In this document: positions 25,203 to 44,212 of the stretch, in pieces
Numbering within the stretch: position 1 is the first letter of the stretch
How the letters are laid out: the number at the start of each line of letters is the position of its first letter
From: Euonymus europaeus
Lineage: Eukaryota > Streptophyta > Magnoliopsida > Celastrales > Celastraceae
NCBI GenBank assembly: GCA_963580455.1
Contig: OY756970.1
Location: 19,530,001-19,594,000, forward strand
Direction of reading: 5' to 3'
DNA length: 64,000 nt
Notes under the pieces: model-generated
Database searches by the model: none
The model's input: the letters and a program-made list of their open reading frames with translations, nothing else
Told to the model about the DNA's origin: nothing
Made by a program: the position numbers and the translations under genes

Positions 25203-26121
25203 ATGGAATCTCAAAGTAAGGAGAAGCCTAGAGCTAAAAAGGCTGAGAATTATACTGTTGCGGAGGATTTAATTTTAATTGCGGCTTGGGAGCATACGAG
25301 TGAGGACGTTGTAATTGGTACTGACCAAGCAAAAGAACAATATTGGACTAGAGTTTGGAGAGAGTATTTAGATAACAAGACTGTTTATCCTTATCGACCC
25401 GAGAAATCAATTATCAATAGATTTAGCACTATTAGGACCAAATGCTTGAAGTTTTCAGCGATCGTTCAGAGCATTGAGTATGCTAATCCTAGTGGAATGA
25501 CCGAACAAGACAAGGTATGGTCTTCAATTTAGCATTTTTGTCTTGTTTCCATGCTATAGCATTTTATTTATTGTATTGTCTTGTTTTCTGTTTTTGTAGC
25601 TGAATGAAGCAATGAAGGTATGGTCGACAGAGGAGAAAGGCGTGTTCAAGCTAATGCATTGTTATCAAGTGCTCAAGAGTTCTCCAAAATGGTTCACAGA
25701 CGTTGTTCAACCAAGTTTGAGCCGAAATCAAGCTGCATCAGAGTCAATTAACTTGGGAGAAAATGAAAGTGGCACTGGACATGTTGAAATGGAAAGGCCA
25801 ATAGGAAGGAAGAAAGGCAAAGAGTTATTGAAGAACAAAAGAATCAAAACAGAAGAAAGTGGTGAGTCTGAGTCTAGCATCAACTTTGGCAAGTCACAAG
25901 AGTTGTTGCAAAAGTTGCATGATCAGAAAATGGATGTCATCATGGATGATAGCAAGAAGATGGATGAGTACCTTCAATTGAAGAAGGATAAACTTGAGCT
26001 TGATAGGGAGTTTCAAGAAGAGAGGGTGATGACTACTGACATGACCAATTTGAATGAGATGCAGCGAAAGTTCCTTGAAATGAAGCAAGCAAAAATATTT
26101 CAGAAGTACTTTAAGGAATGA
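25203..26121 (+). CDS. PIF/Harbinger ORF1, Myb/SANT-like DNA-binding protein
   Basis: Two exons, 25203-25514 and 25600-26121, encode 277 residues. The N-terminal half is the Myb/SANT-like trihelix domain of transposon ORF1 proteins: YTVAEDLILIAAWEHTSED, a YWTRVWREY helix, RSxxSI-like PEKSIINRFSTI, and FSAIVQSIEYANPSGMTEQD. A WSTEEKGVFKLMHCYQVLKS segment (often annotated NAM-associated or glutathione S-transferase T3-like), a basic stretch with RKKGKELLKNKR, and a C-terminal Lys/Glu-rich coiled coil follow. In characterised Harbinger elements such as Ping/mPing, ORF1 binds the element ends and works with the transposase. No stop or frameshift was seen, so this ORF looks intact. Such proteins are often misannotated as host genes. 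Confidence 0.88.
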
Positions 26122-26384
26122 ACTTGCTGAGTTAGTTATTGTTCGTAGCTTTCTTTGGTATATGATGAGTTGAACTTGTTTGAATTTATTTGGTTTGAAT
26201 TTTTTTGCCTTGAGTTTGGATGGACAAATTTCTTAACTTTGACAATGTATTAACTTTTAAAATGGAAACATGCACTAATTCAAACCAAAATGAAAACATT
26301 GAAAGATGCAATAATTCAAACCAAAAGGTCCGCTTATTTAAAGAAGTTCAAACGAAGAGGACAATGAGCACCACTTTTATTTTA

Positions 26385-27683
26385 TCATTCGAAGTTGACG
26401 TCCCCATGCCTTGCCCACAAATGCTCAACTAAGTCTTCTTGAAGACAACAATGTATGCTTTTATCTTTCAGCTTCTCACGTCCAGCGAGGAACCTATTGT
26501 AGTCGAAGTGTTCATATCCAGAAGTGACTTCAGGAACAGAAACTTCTTCATACAAGTAATAGTTACCTTTCTCAAGTGACTTGTATAGATCACGTTCGTC
26601 TTCTACTATCATGTTATGCATTATAACACATGCCTTCATGATATTCTTCATTGTTGCTAACTTGAAAAATCGACATGGTTGTGCAATGATATGGAACCTT
26701 GATTGGAGAACCCCGAAGGCACGTTCGACATCTTTTCTTGCAGATTCCTGAGCCTTAGCATAGTTTTTCGCCTTCTGGGTCCCAGGCATTTGGATCGTCT
26801 TCACAATAGTCGACCATTTTGGATAGATACCATCAACAAGATAATATCCCGTGTCATATTCATGACCATTGATGATGAAGCTCACTGGAGGAGCACGACC
26901 ATTGATTATATCTGCAAAGACGGGAGAGCGTTCAACAACGTTGATGTCATTGAGTGATCCAGGAAGACAAAAAAAAGAGTGTCATATCCACAAATCACGT
27001 GAGGCTACTGCTTCTAGAATCACAGTAGCATCACCACAATGGCCCGAGTAGTGACCTTTCCAACCGCTTGGACAATTTTTCCAAGACCAATGCATACAAT
27101 CAATGCTCCCAAGCATTCCTGGGAATCCACGCTCTTCATGCAAATGGAGTAACCTTCCGATGTCATTTCGAGTAGGTGACCTCAAATATTCATCACCAAA
27201 AACACTAATCACAGCTTTGACAAATCTTTTCATAGCCTCATTTGCTGTGCTCTCTGCTAGTCGAAGATATTCGTCAACCAAGTCTCCAGAAACTCCATAG
27301 CACAACATTCTCAGTGCAGCAGTGACTTTTTGTAATGAAGATAAGCCCTCCGTGTGTGCAGCATTTCGACGTTGCACAAAGTATTCATCATAAACTATAA
27401 CAGCATCATGAATGCGGAGAAATAAATTTCTACTCATTCGAAATCGTCTTCGAAATAACCTTTCAGGAAATGTTGGGGTTGAGGCAAAATAATCACGCAC
27501 CAAGTTTTCATGACCGGTCTTACGATCACGATTGATATGGACACGACCAGGAATAGAACCTCGACGTCTACTCGCATCTCCCTCTTCACTTTCTCCTCCA
27601 ATAGTCAGAGAATTTGCTTGTAAAACATCTTCTTCAGTGGAGTCAAGAAGTTGTTGAGATCTTCTCCTAAAAAATTGAAACAT
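26385..27683 (-). pseudogene. PIF/Harbinger DDE transposase with one premature TGA
   Basis: The minus strand gives 432 codons of HARBI1-like DDE_4 nuclease in one uninterrupted frame except for a TGA at 26984-26982 (codon 234). ATG 27683 (MFQFFRRRSQQ) was chosen because a TATA-like ctatataa lies at 27776-27769, so the ATG at 27767 would precede transcription. Catalytic candidates are Asp195 (GSIDCMHW), Asp246 (GSLNDINV) and Glu320 (DVERAFG). The stop replaces a Trp conserved in the family (DLWIWH) and lies between the first and second Asp, so the truncated product would lack two catalytic residues. Everything downstream remains open to the natural stop at 26385, so the lesion is either young or a sequencing error. 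Confidence 0.88.
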
Positions 27684-28547
27684 TTTTGAAATTGAGATGA
27701 ATACGAAGAAGAATAAATCAAGATTTGAGATTGAGTGTTGGATGAATTTCATGGAAAAAACCCACATCTTATATAGAATTTAAAAATATAGCCGTTGTAC
27801 TTTTCAACAAAATTACAATTATGCCATCTGCAATTCAAAATTTGAATTTTGAATTTTGAAATTCAAATTTCAAAAATATGACCGTTGTACTATTTAAAAA
27901 TGTTACCGTTACACATTTAAATTTTAAATATCAAATTTCAAAATTCAAAATTTAGGGAACCAATATAGGGATACTGCTGGGTGCGTATAGCTGAAACTGA
28001 CTCCCTATCCTGAAAAATGATGATGTAAACTGTTAGCATAGGGATAGGGATAGGGAAACTGCTGCAAGTGCTCTAATAAGTCCACAAAATGGATCGGCAA
28101 ACGATTATCCCTAATATAAAATTATGAATATTAATAACACTTCTCACAAATGGGCTTAAATCGTGGTCATGGTCAGCCCACTTTAAACAAAAACGGACGG
28201 TCCAGAACTGATGGGCAAGTACTATCATGGACGTGAGTTTTGTCTAGAGATCTCTGTCATGGATCCAATAGTTCTCCAGCAGAACGATGGGCTGCCTAAT
28301 TCAAGACAAAAGGTGTAGTCCATCTCAAATACTTGACCAATTGTTTAATTATTACCTATATATGTAGACAAAGAAATTAAGCGGAGAAGGGAAAGGATGG
28401 GTAGAAATATATGTTGGAATTTTCCAAAATTTGAGGTAGACATGCTTTACTGGTCATTTAGTGATCATACTTGTATGGATCTAAACACACCTTTATCACG
28501 CGAGAGAGAGAGAATTGGTACTTGTGACATCAATATTGATGTCTAGG

Positions 28548-29314
28548 GTGTGCTTTCAGTTCGGTTTTTAATGAAAATTGTCTGAATTGATTCAGTTATG
28601 ATATTTTATGAAACGTAACTGAAATAATCAATATTGAATAACCGAATCAAAAAAATTGTTTTTTTGATTTGTTTCCATATTTTTTTATGAGTCGGATTGA
28701 TTTTATTAAAAATTGTAAGGATTTACAAGCTGGAAACGTACAAATCACAAAGCAAAAACAGAATTACAGAATAGGCCATGGCACACATCTGACAAAGCAT
28801 AGAGCACCACTCACAAAAGAAACGACAAAGAACCAACCAAGCCAAAACAAGCAACGAAAATCAAAGTAGTGCAAAAGTCTAGAACCACCCTCCACACAAA
28901 CATCAATCAGAGAGAAAAGACAAAACACCGAGAAAAAACCTAAGACGAGAAATTTTCTAGGAGAAAGCATCAGTAGCAAAATCTGAGCAAAGGGGAGACC
29001 TCAACGAACAATTGCCTCAAAATCCATTTCTAGTGCATTTGTTTTTCTCAATAAAAATTAATACAAATTCATCCACGATGTTCTTTTCAAAAACTATTTC
29101 AAACACTAATGCAGAAATTGAAAATTGTTTTGACTTAAATCTTAGATTTTTTTACCTTAATTAATATAAACGAAATATTTCATCTGATTTTTTCTGCTAA
29201 ATTCAAAAAAAATATTGAAAAGAAATCTAAATTCATGATCGAATTAAAAAAACCAAAACCGAACAACCACAACTCGAATCAATTCTCTAATCGCGTATCG
29301 AATTTGAACACCCC
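28548..29314. mobile_element. Non-autonomous repeat with GGTGT/ACACC ends, interrupted by a LINE-like fragment
   Basis: The left end (AGGGTGTGCTTTCAGTTCGG, then GAATTGATTCAGTTATGATA) and the right end (GTATCGAATTTGAACACCCC) match the two ends of a second copy at 57442-58050. The internal stretch 28676-29033 looks like an unrelated insertion. No coding capacity and no certain target duplication. Confidence 0.5.
28676..29033 (-). mobile_element. LINE-like 3' fragment nested in repeat
   Basis: Read on the minus strand, the end TTTTTAATAAAATCAATCCG followed by an A-run matches the style of plant L1 3' ends, and resembles the better supported insertion at 41193-41793 (TTTTAATAAAACTGATCTG). Only a weak duplication (ATTTGTTT) was seen at the flanks. 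Boundaries are approximate. Confidence 0.45.
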
Positions 29315-30436
29315 TCTTTGGCTATTCCTATCTAGCTAGCTAGATATTAGCTTTTGCCAAGGAAACAAAGTTGGGCTTGGATTAGACATAAATAAGAAAA
29401 GCTTCTTTGGCATGTATATGTTAACACTGATATGACTTGTGCAAAGTAAAGTAACACATGCTACTACTCCGATACCAGATGTTAACACTGATAGTATATG
29501 TATTTGTCGTCTTCTATCTCTGTATATCTACTTTGCTTCTGATCTCCATCTCTCGATTGTCAGTGTTGGGCCCTCCAGCCCACTTAGTTATATGGGTGGG
29601 CCCCTAGTGTTCCTTCCATAGTCCCATGATGAGACTGTTGGATCATGATTCGAGCTACCCTTCAACATTATTTCAAAAACCTATCCATAGTACTCGTCGT
29701 CAGTCGTAACCATCCATCTCCAACCTTTTTATGCTCTACTCGCGTGCGTGCGTGCGGTGTCGGAAATATCAAGCCAGATTCTCAGCCTCTCTTGTAGAGA
29801 AACGACAAATGCCGGCGACTGCTCCTTTTTTCATCCTTTATCTTGATCGGAAAATATAACTAATAACTACCATTCCTAATGTAAAGTCATATCTCATACA
29901 CAATTATGGTCATTGATATCTTCTTTTTATAAAGCAAATCGCGACGTCGACTATAATCCATAGCCTCCCAATTAAGCTAACGATGTTCTTTTCTTTTATT
30001 TGCGTTCAATAATATTATATGCATATATCTTAATGAAGTAGGCTCTAATTTTATCATTGCATGGACGACCAAATTCATAATGATCGAGTTTGGCTGTACA
30101 AAAAGTGCAATCTTGTGTACATTAAGGCTACCACGTCACTTGTTAACTATTTATACATAGTTGGTAGTTCCCCTTAAGAAGACCTCATAGAGACTTAGGA
30201 ACAATATCCCCAATATGACAATATACTTCCATGTATTTGAAGTAGGGAATATGTCACCTCCATTGTAATTAAGGATTAGTTAAGAATAATATATTCCAAT
30301 ATATATGTTTCATTTTCTAATTTACTTAGAGGTGAATCTTTGAAGTAATGATGATTAATTTATTTTATTACAATTCATGCATTGGAGTAATGTTGTTTTA
30401 TTAGTTACAAAGCGAGGGATTTTAATATATAATTAA
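29315..30436. other. Spacer without recognised genes
   Basis: AT-rich intergenic DNA. The open frame 29439-29621 has no recognisable features. Confidence 0.5.
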
Positions 30437-30835
30437 CCCCATATTTGGTTGGAGAGTATAGGGGATGAGGCAAAGGACAAAGCTCATTCTCTTGTTTGGA
30501 TTGTATAAAATATGATCCATGATTATAAGCTCATGACCCTTATTCTAAAAAAGATGAACTTGGCTATTCTCCCATGGAGAATAATTTTTTTTTAAAATGA
30601 CAATTTTATTATTCAATTAAAATCATATAAAATTATCAATTTATTAAAAAATGGTAATATAATATTTTTATATTTATTACAATCAATTCAAACCAAAATT
30701 CATGTTCATTCTCACATTAACCAAACATATAAAATTTTATCTTTAAACTCATTCACCTCTCTCTATTATCTCTATCTCCATAACCTTATGCTCAGCTCAT
30801 TTTAAAAACATTACTTCCTTCAACCAAACGTGGGG
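30437..30835. mobile_element. 399-bp MITE candidate
   Basis: The left end CCCCATATTTGGTTGGAG and the reverse complement of the right end, CCCCACGTTTGGTTGAAG, match at 15 of 18 positions. The interior is AT-rich with no coding capacity. A clear target duplication was not found (TTAA to the left, TAGA to the right), so the superfamily is left open. Confidence 0.6.
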
Positions 30836-31457
30836 TAGATTTATAATTTACCTCACCCGATGGTAATGGAGTACTCGGTAAATTAATATCCTGTATGCAA
30901 ATGATATTTGTTTAATGAAATGTTATTATTCTAAAAAAAAAAAAAGAGAAAACTAGTTGACTTATCATACTCCATTATTATCAATGTGAGATAAACTATG
31001 CATTAATTATTGACAACTCTCGAATATTTGAATCGTCTCACTCTTCCTGAATGTACCATTTAGTAAATTTCTAAGCCTTAACATGGAGAATATGATTGGT
31101 ATTTATTATTAGCATGTTCCTTGTCCAAATTAAAAGTGAAAAAGGTAAAAGATAAATGTAATAATCGACATGGGGTCACAATACTTTAATTTGTCCTGTA
31201 ATTTAGGGGAAAATTCTCTAATCATGGCAAAATCTAAGCAACCCAGCCACTCCATCCATCTAAATCATATCCTTACAACTCACAAGATTGCTTCAACAAG
31301 AAAGAAAAAGTAAAAAATAAAAATAAAATCCAACTTATACATACATTAAACCCAAAATTAATGGATATCAAAAGAAACTTTACTTCCAAGAAACTAGAAA
31401 TACAAGCAATATTTCAAAATCCAGGATAACAAATTAATATCACAATCATAATTAATC

Positions 31458-32372
31458 TCATAGAGCACCAGTGGTTATTGGTTGTGCTGATCTCTTGATG
31501 GTGTCCATATGAGTAGTCTCATACACTGGTAATCCACTTGAGTAAAAACCCAAATCATAGTTTTCCAATTCAAACAAATCAGAGCTTGAATCACTCTCTG
31601 CTCCATCATCTGCATGATCACTCAGCTTTCTCAACTGCTCCTTCTTCTCTGTAGATCCATCGCTGATGAACTTGACCTTATTCTCATGCAAATCTTGGCT
31701 CCTCTTGTGATGACGATCATGATTGATCAGTTTCCCAGTTGCTGGTTTTACGCACACTTGGGAAGGCAAAAGTAGTTGTTTCTGATCAGAGAAGCTTCTC
31801 AGACTCTTGATGGGTGTCTGCGCATAAGCAGGGGGAGTTCTGAAACCAGAGCTTGAAGAAGAATACAGAGACTTTGTATCAGCTGATGTAGAATTCGAGC
31901 TTCGAAAATGACTAATGCTGCTCCTCCTCCTCCTCCTCATACTATTGGGACTCTGATCATCTTCATGATCTTTCATGGATTGCGTGGTTGACTTTGATTT
32001 CTTCTTCTTAGACCCCGTTTGGTTAAACAGAGAGTTCAAGAAACTAGCAAGTCTACCTCCTGGTGAGCTTGGTTGCTTGTGTTTTTTGTCTTGCTTCTTG
32101 TGATGAACATCCATAGTCTTGTAATTAGAAGAGTCTTGGGGTAGAGAGTTTCTCATCATTGGGAGATCTAAGCTTATTCTTCCTCCTCCTCTCATGCTCC
32201 TCTGTGTGTAGTTAGTTGTTGTGACGTTGTAGACTTGTTGATGAGCTTCATTGTAGCCAGAGAAGTACCTTGCAGCCTCAAACACGTCAAGCTCATCAGA
32301 ATCATTTCTGCCATGGAAGGAGGACTTTTTGTTGTAGAATTTAGGTTGTTCTTGAATTCCTGTGGTGGACAT
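31458..32372 (-). CDS. BIG GRAIN 1-like protein
   Basis: A single exon of 304 residues from ATG 32372 to the stop at 31458. Family landmarks in order: a short N-terminus, SDELDVFEAARYFSGYNE, GRISLDLPM, GGRLASFLNSLFNQTGSKKKKSK, a Ser-rich stretch with FRTPPAYAQTPIKSLRSFSD, SDSSSDLFELENYDLG and the C-terminal GLPVYETTHMDTIKRS. No catalytic domain is expected; most of it is basic, Ser-rich and probably disordered. Rice BG1 is a membrane-associated positive regulator of auxin response and transport that increases grain size. Arabidopsis relatives are called BIG GRAIN 1-like, and one is recalled next to SPL6, matching the order here. A TATA-like TATAAAT on the minus strand at 32508-32503 lies about 130 bp upstream. 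Confidence 0.9.
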   Translation of the reverse strand: MSTTGIQEQPKFYNKKSSFHGRNDSDELDVFEAARYFSGYNEAHQQVYNVTTTNYTQRSMRGGGRISLDLPMMRNSLPQDSSNYKTMDVHHKKQDKKHKQPSSPGGRLASFLNSLFNQTGSKKKKSKSTTQSMKDHEDDQSPNSMRRRRRSSISHFRSSNSTSADTKSLYSSSSSGFRTPPAYAQTPIKSLRSFSDQKQLLLPSQVCVKPATGKLINHDRHHKRSQDLHENKVKFISDGSTEKKEQLRKLSDHADDGAESDSSSDLFELENYDLGFYSSGLPVYETTHMDTIKRSAQPITTGAL

Positions 32373-32502
32373 GATTGGAGATTGATAGTGGAACTCTGTG
32401 TTCTTTTATGGAGGGTTATGAAAGTTGTGTATTTATTGAGAGATGGAAAGAGAGGGTTCTTGTGAAATGATTGTGAGGTGTGGGAGGGTGTTTTTGATTT
32501 GA

Positions 32503-32509
32503 TTTATAG
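32503..32509 (-). promoter_or_regulatory. TATA box candidate for BIG GRAIN 1-like gene
   Basis: The minus strand reads ACTATAAATC here, about 130 bp before the start codon, a reasonable TATA position with a leader of about 100 nt. Confidence 0.5.
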
Positions 32510-32692
32510 TAATTCATTAAAATGTGTGTGATGATGGATTCTTTGAAGTCCCACATTATGTTAATTTTTGCTTTAATTAATATGGCAGGACTCAAGAGAT
32601 AGTGGGATAGAAAAGGAAAAAAAGAAACAATTTTTTTGGGGTAATATATCATACATGCACTTGTTCTTCTCAATAATTTCATCCATGAAGAT

Positions 32693-32982
32693 GAAGGGGC
32701 TTGTTCCCGTCAATTTGAAAACTGAGGATACTAATTAGCAAATATAACGTCTGTTTCGTTGAAAGTGTGTTTGACATAGTATAAATTGATGTAGAGAGTA
32801 ATATCTAAAAATGTATGAGAGAGTATAAACTGTACAAACATTTACCCAAACAGATGCATAATTTAATTTAGGATCGTAAACTCCTAGTGTAATTTTGAAT
32901 ACAGTGGAATTCGTGTCATTAACTTCATGTATGGAGGGGTTTGTTCCCGTCAATTTGGAAACCGGGAGTACTAATTTGCAAA
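32693..32982. repeat. Direct repeat pair of about 45 bp
   Basis: TTGTTCCCGTCAATTTGAAA with flanking sequence (32700-32738) recurs as TTGTTCCCGTCAATTTGGAA (about 32941-32979), followed in both by GTACTAAT- or ATACTAAT-type sequence. About 200 bp of unrelated AT-rich DNA lies between. It could be a segmental duplication or the scar of an insertion. Confidence 0.55.
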
Positions 32983-35959
32983 AAATAGGAAGGGGGATGG
33001 TGGGGGACAGAGAGAGGTTTGTTTCCTTGGATTCTAGAGTTGTAAAATCTGTTTTGGTTGAATTAGGTATGGGCAAGTAGTACGTACACCCAACACAGAC
33101 TTAGCTTTGATGCCATAATTTATCATTACAGATGAGAAGAATTGGTAGATGAGATCCCCACCACACCCTTTAGACAGCTTAATTACAAGTCACTCTTCAT
33201 CAATTATTTGGAATCTTTTAGAGAATACAAAATTACATGAACAAAGCATTTATTTATTTATTTATTTTGAGGAAAAAGTAATTTTGTTTGTTATGATATG
33301 AAATTGACTGGTATTAACAAGTATGGCCCCAGTAATATCTATTTGCTCCCTCTAGCTTTATGTGGTTAGATTTCGCATGGAAGGATGTGGGGAAAGTTGA
33401 TTTAAGATAATTTTGCATAATTGAATTGAGAGGGTACTTTTGTCGTTTTTTGGGATTTGATGATGAAGAAAATTATTATATTAGTAAATTGCAGGAGTAA
33501 AAAATAATAATATTCTTGCTTGGCAAATGGCTAATTAGTTTTGTTTTGGCTAATGGCTAGCGCCTAGCGAGTTGAAAAGGTTGACTGATATTCTGTCCTA
33601 GTCTTCTTCTTAAAACACAATTAGATAGATTTATTGCTCTAATTCTTCAATAATTCTAAAATTTATAATTTTACGTTAAGTTTAAGGATTAAATTAAATT
33701 TCACATCACTTATTTTTATTTTTATACAATTATCGTTAAAGTGCGGATCTTTTTGATACAATGATCTGCATAATTTAATTGTCTGCTGATAGATGTTGTC
33801 TGAAAAGATTCAAGGAACTACTCTGATAATTTATTTTTGGTAGGATTTAAATTTTGGAACAATGGCTTTGTTGATCAATCACCAATTCTTTAAAATATAA
33901 TTTTGAAAGGGTTTCGACATTTTGTAACAGCGCCGTTTTTAGAGAGAGAAACACTTGTGATTTAGAGTTAATCCTGTATTGGAGTAGTTTCTCCTCCTTG
34001 TAATCTCTTCTCCAGCATAATGCGATCATTCTCACTGCCTGTAGATGTAGACTTTACGCCAAATCACGAAAATTTATCTCTCTCTTTCCTATTGCTTTGA
34101 TTTTTTTATGATTTTATTTGTTTGAGTGCTTTATTTAGTTAATTCTATTTTGTGTTATTGATTTTAGTTAAAAAAAAAATCACATAATTTCATATCCTCA
34201 CTTATATTTTTTTACTTTTATTTCCCTGCCTCATGACTTGATATCATCTATAGCTCATGAGATGAGAGTTTTATGATTTAAAATTCAAGGAGTATTGTAG
34301 AGCCTCGGATCCCAATTTTTGTTGGTAAAACTGGACATGCACGATACAATATTTATATTGATTAAGTGGCTATGATTACTTAATTATAAATCAAATATTA
34401 ATTAGCCTCAAAATAGAAAAGATTGCATGGCCAATATCACACTTAAAGATCATCGATCAAGTTGTGGTAATAAGAATCAGAGTTAGGAAAATATACATCC
34501 AATACCCTAAAAGTTTGCTCTGGTTGTAGAAACACGTACCCCTCAAAAAGATATTAAGATATTTCACGAATATAATTGCATAATGCATGTTACATGGGAA
34601 ATTAGGACAAAATATCAATCAGCTCATAATTAGAGAAAAATACAAACCTACTCCTAAAAGTTTGGCCTGCATGTTGCAAAAGTAACCTTCAAAAGATATA
34701 TAATTGGAATCCGAGGGTTCCGCAATTGGTTTAGAAGATGAAAATGTACCATTTGAATGCATTTATTTCGTTTGAATGCAATTCGTTTAGTAGAACAAAC
34801 TAGCCTATGTTCATGATAGGCAAGTTTATGAAAATCTCCTTTTCCTTGTCCCAACAAATTTGGGACTCTCCTTCCCTTGTCGCCATCTTCAGCTAAATGT
34901 AGCAGTGAAGCATCGATCCCTCTCGTCAATGCTATGGATCGTTGTGATAGAAGTGGGAGAAAGCCTTCTTGACCACACATTCTAATTTTTCGGCTCAAAT
35001 AATATGTAGTTTCTTAATTGTATGTATGATCCTTTTACGTCATCTCTTACATAACTATGAGCTAATATATTGTTCAGAAACTGACACATTAGTGTCCACT
35101 TCATGAAAGTTGGATATATAGTTTCTAACAAAAAACATAAGTACTTATTTTTCACATAAGTGTTTCTTTTAAAAATTAATATTTTACGTCAAGTTTTTGT
35201 TTGGTGTAGTGGTGGCCAAAGCAGTACCGCCAGTTTATAAGCTTTGCTAGGTATTCGAGAGCATGATATTTGTCCTCATATTTCTGTAATATCATTACTT
35301 CTCTGGATAGAACCAGAGGACTTGTTAGAAGAGCGAGGGAGAGAGATACATGGAGAACGCATTAACGAAAGTGCGTAGCTTGAAATGATATAGCAAAACT
35401 TATAAGTTAGGATTGGACACCGCTTAACCAGAGCTATTTGTTTTCTTTCTCGTGTGCTTGGCTCAATATGCCTCTTAATTTTTTATTTTAATTTTTTCCT
35501 GGAGGAAATCATATGCTTTTAATTCCGTGTAAACCTCAGGGGTTTGGATCGTCACATTCTCTTGAAAGTTCAAACACTTTTATAAAAGGTAGGTGTGCAC
35601 ATGCCTGCCGTTGTAGTGAGGTATATATATGTTGAGTTGGTGATCTTTCTTGTTTATCCAATTTTTTAGCATAATTTTTCAAATCTGTAATCTTACTGTT
35701 TTGGATGAAAATAATAATAATATATTATTGTTTATGAAAGTGTGTCCAAAAGAAGCAACCACTTAGGTTATATTATAGTGATAGAATCTCTTTGAAACCA
35801 AAATGTTGAGTTCGATTCTTATAAGAAGTAATATCTTTGTGATCATGGACGAACTTGAGACTTATATCAAATGCTCAAAAAATAAACTTGCATAGTGTCA
35901 TTCTTTATTGTACCAAACAGTTTTTTTTACCCCTCATGGAGTGAGGAGTCTTTGCTAAA
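32983..35959. other. Spacer without recognised genes
   Basis: About 3 kb of AT-rich DNA. The 114-residue minus-strand frame at 34654-34998 and that at 33847-34035 lack recognisable domains and splice context. I see nothing else supportable. Confidence 0.5.
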
Positions 35960-36100
35960 ATAATAATGCTACAGATTTTCAAAACATCATCTTCAATTTA
36001 CCCTCAAATCTAAATGACATGTGTTTTAACTATTGATTATATATATATATATAGACCACTTAATATCTAACACTCTATATTGAGGGTCTCAAACATTATC
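35960..36100. mobile_element. Second copy of the 2958-3120 MITE family, inverted
   Basis: The left end AATGCTACAGATTTTC matches the right end of the first MITE (AATGCTACGGATCTC when reversed). The right end reversed, AATGTTTGAGACCCTC, matches its left end (AATGTTTGAGCCCCTC). TTTACCCTCAAATC is shared internally. The middle has an (AT)n run. No clean target duplication was seen. Confidence 0.55.

Positions 36101-44212
<8,112 letters not shown>

Larger units (their letters stand above)
23839..28073. mobile_element. Complete PIF/Harbinger DNA transposon (4235 bp)
   Basis: The left terminus GAGCACTTGCAGCAGT (23839) is matched by the inverted right terminus ACTGCTGCAAGTGCTC ending at 28073, and the inner sequences stay similar (TCTCTAT / CCCTATCCC). 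A 3-bp duplication TAA sits immediately outside both ends (23836-23838 and 28074-28076). TIR plus TWA-type 3-bp duplication define PIF/Harbinger. The element carries both proteins of the family in convergent orientation: a Myb/SANT-like ORF1 (25203-26121, +) and a DDE transposase (27683-26385, -). Sharp TIRs, an exact duplication and long open frames suggest recent insertion. The transposase has one in-frame stop, so this copy probably cannot move by itself. Confidence 0.92.

Noticed and set aside
25203..26121. Host glutathione S-transferase T3-like or NAC-related gene
   Set aside because: Such database names are carried over to transposon ORF1 proteins; the protein has a Myb/SANT-like domain and no GST fold, and lies within the Harbinger element.
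26385..27767. Host HARBI1-like domesticated nuclease gene
   Set aside because: The frame lies between matching TIRs with a TAA duplication beside ORF1, so it is an element gene; it also carries a premature stop.
34654..34998. 114-residue minus-strand open frame
   Set aside because: No recognisable domain, no splice or promoter context; chance frame in spacer or old repeat.
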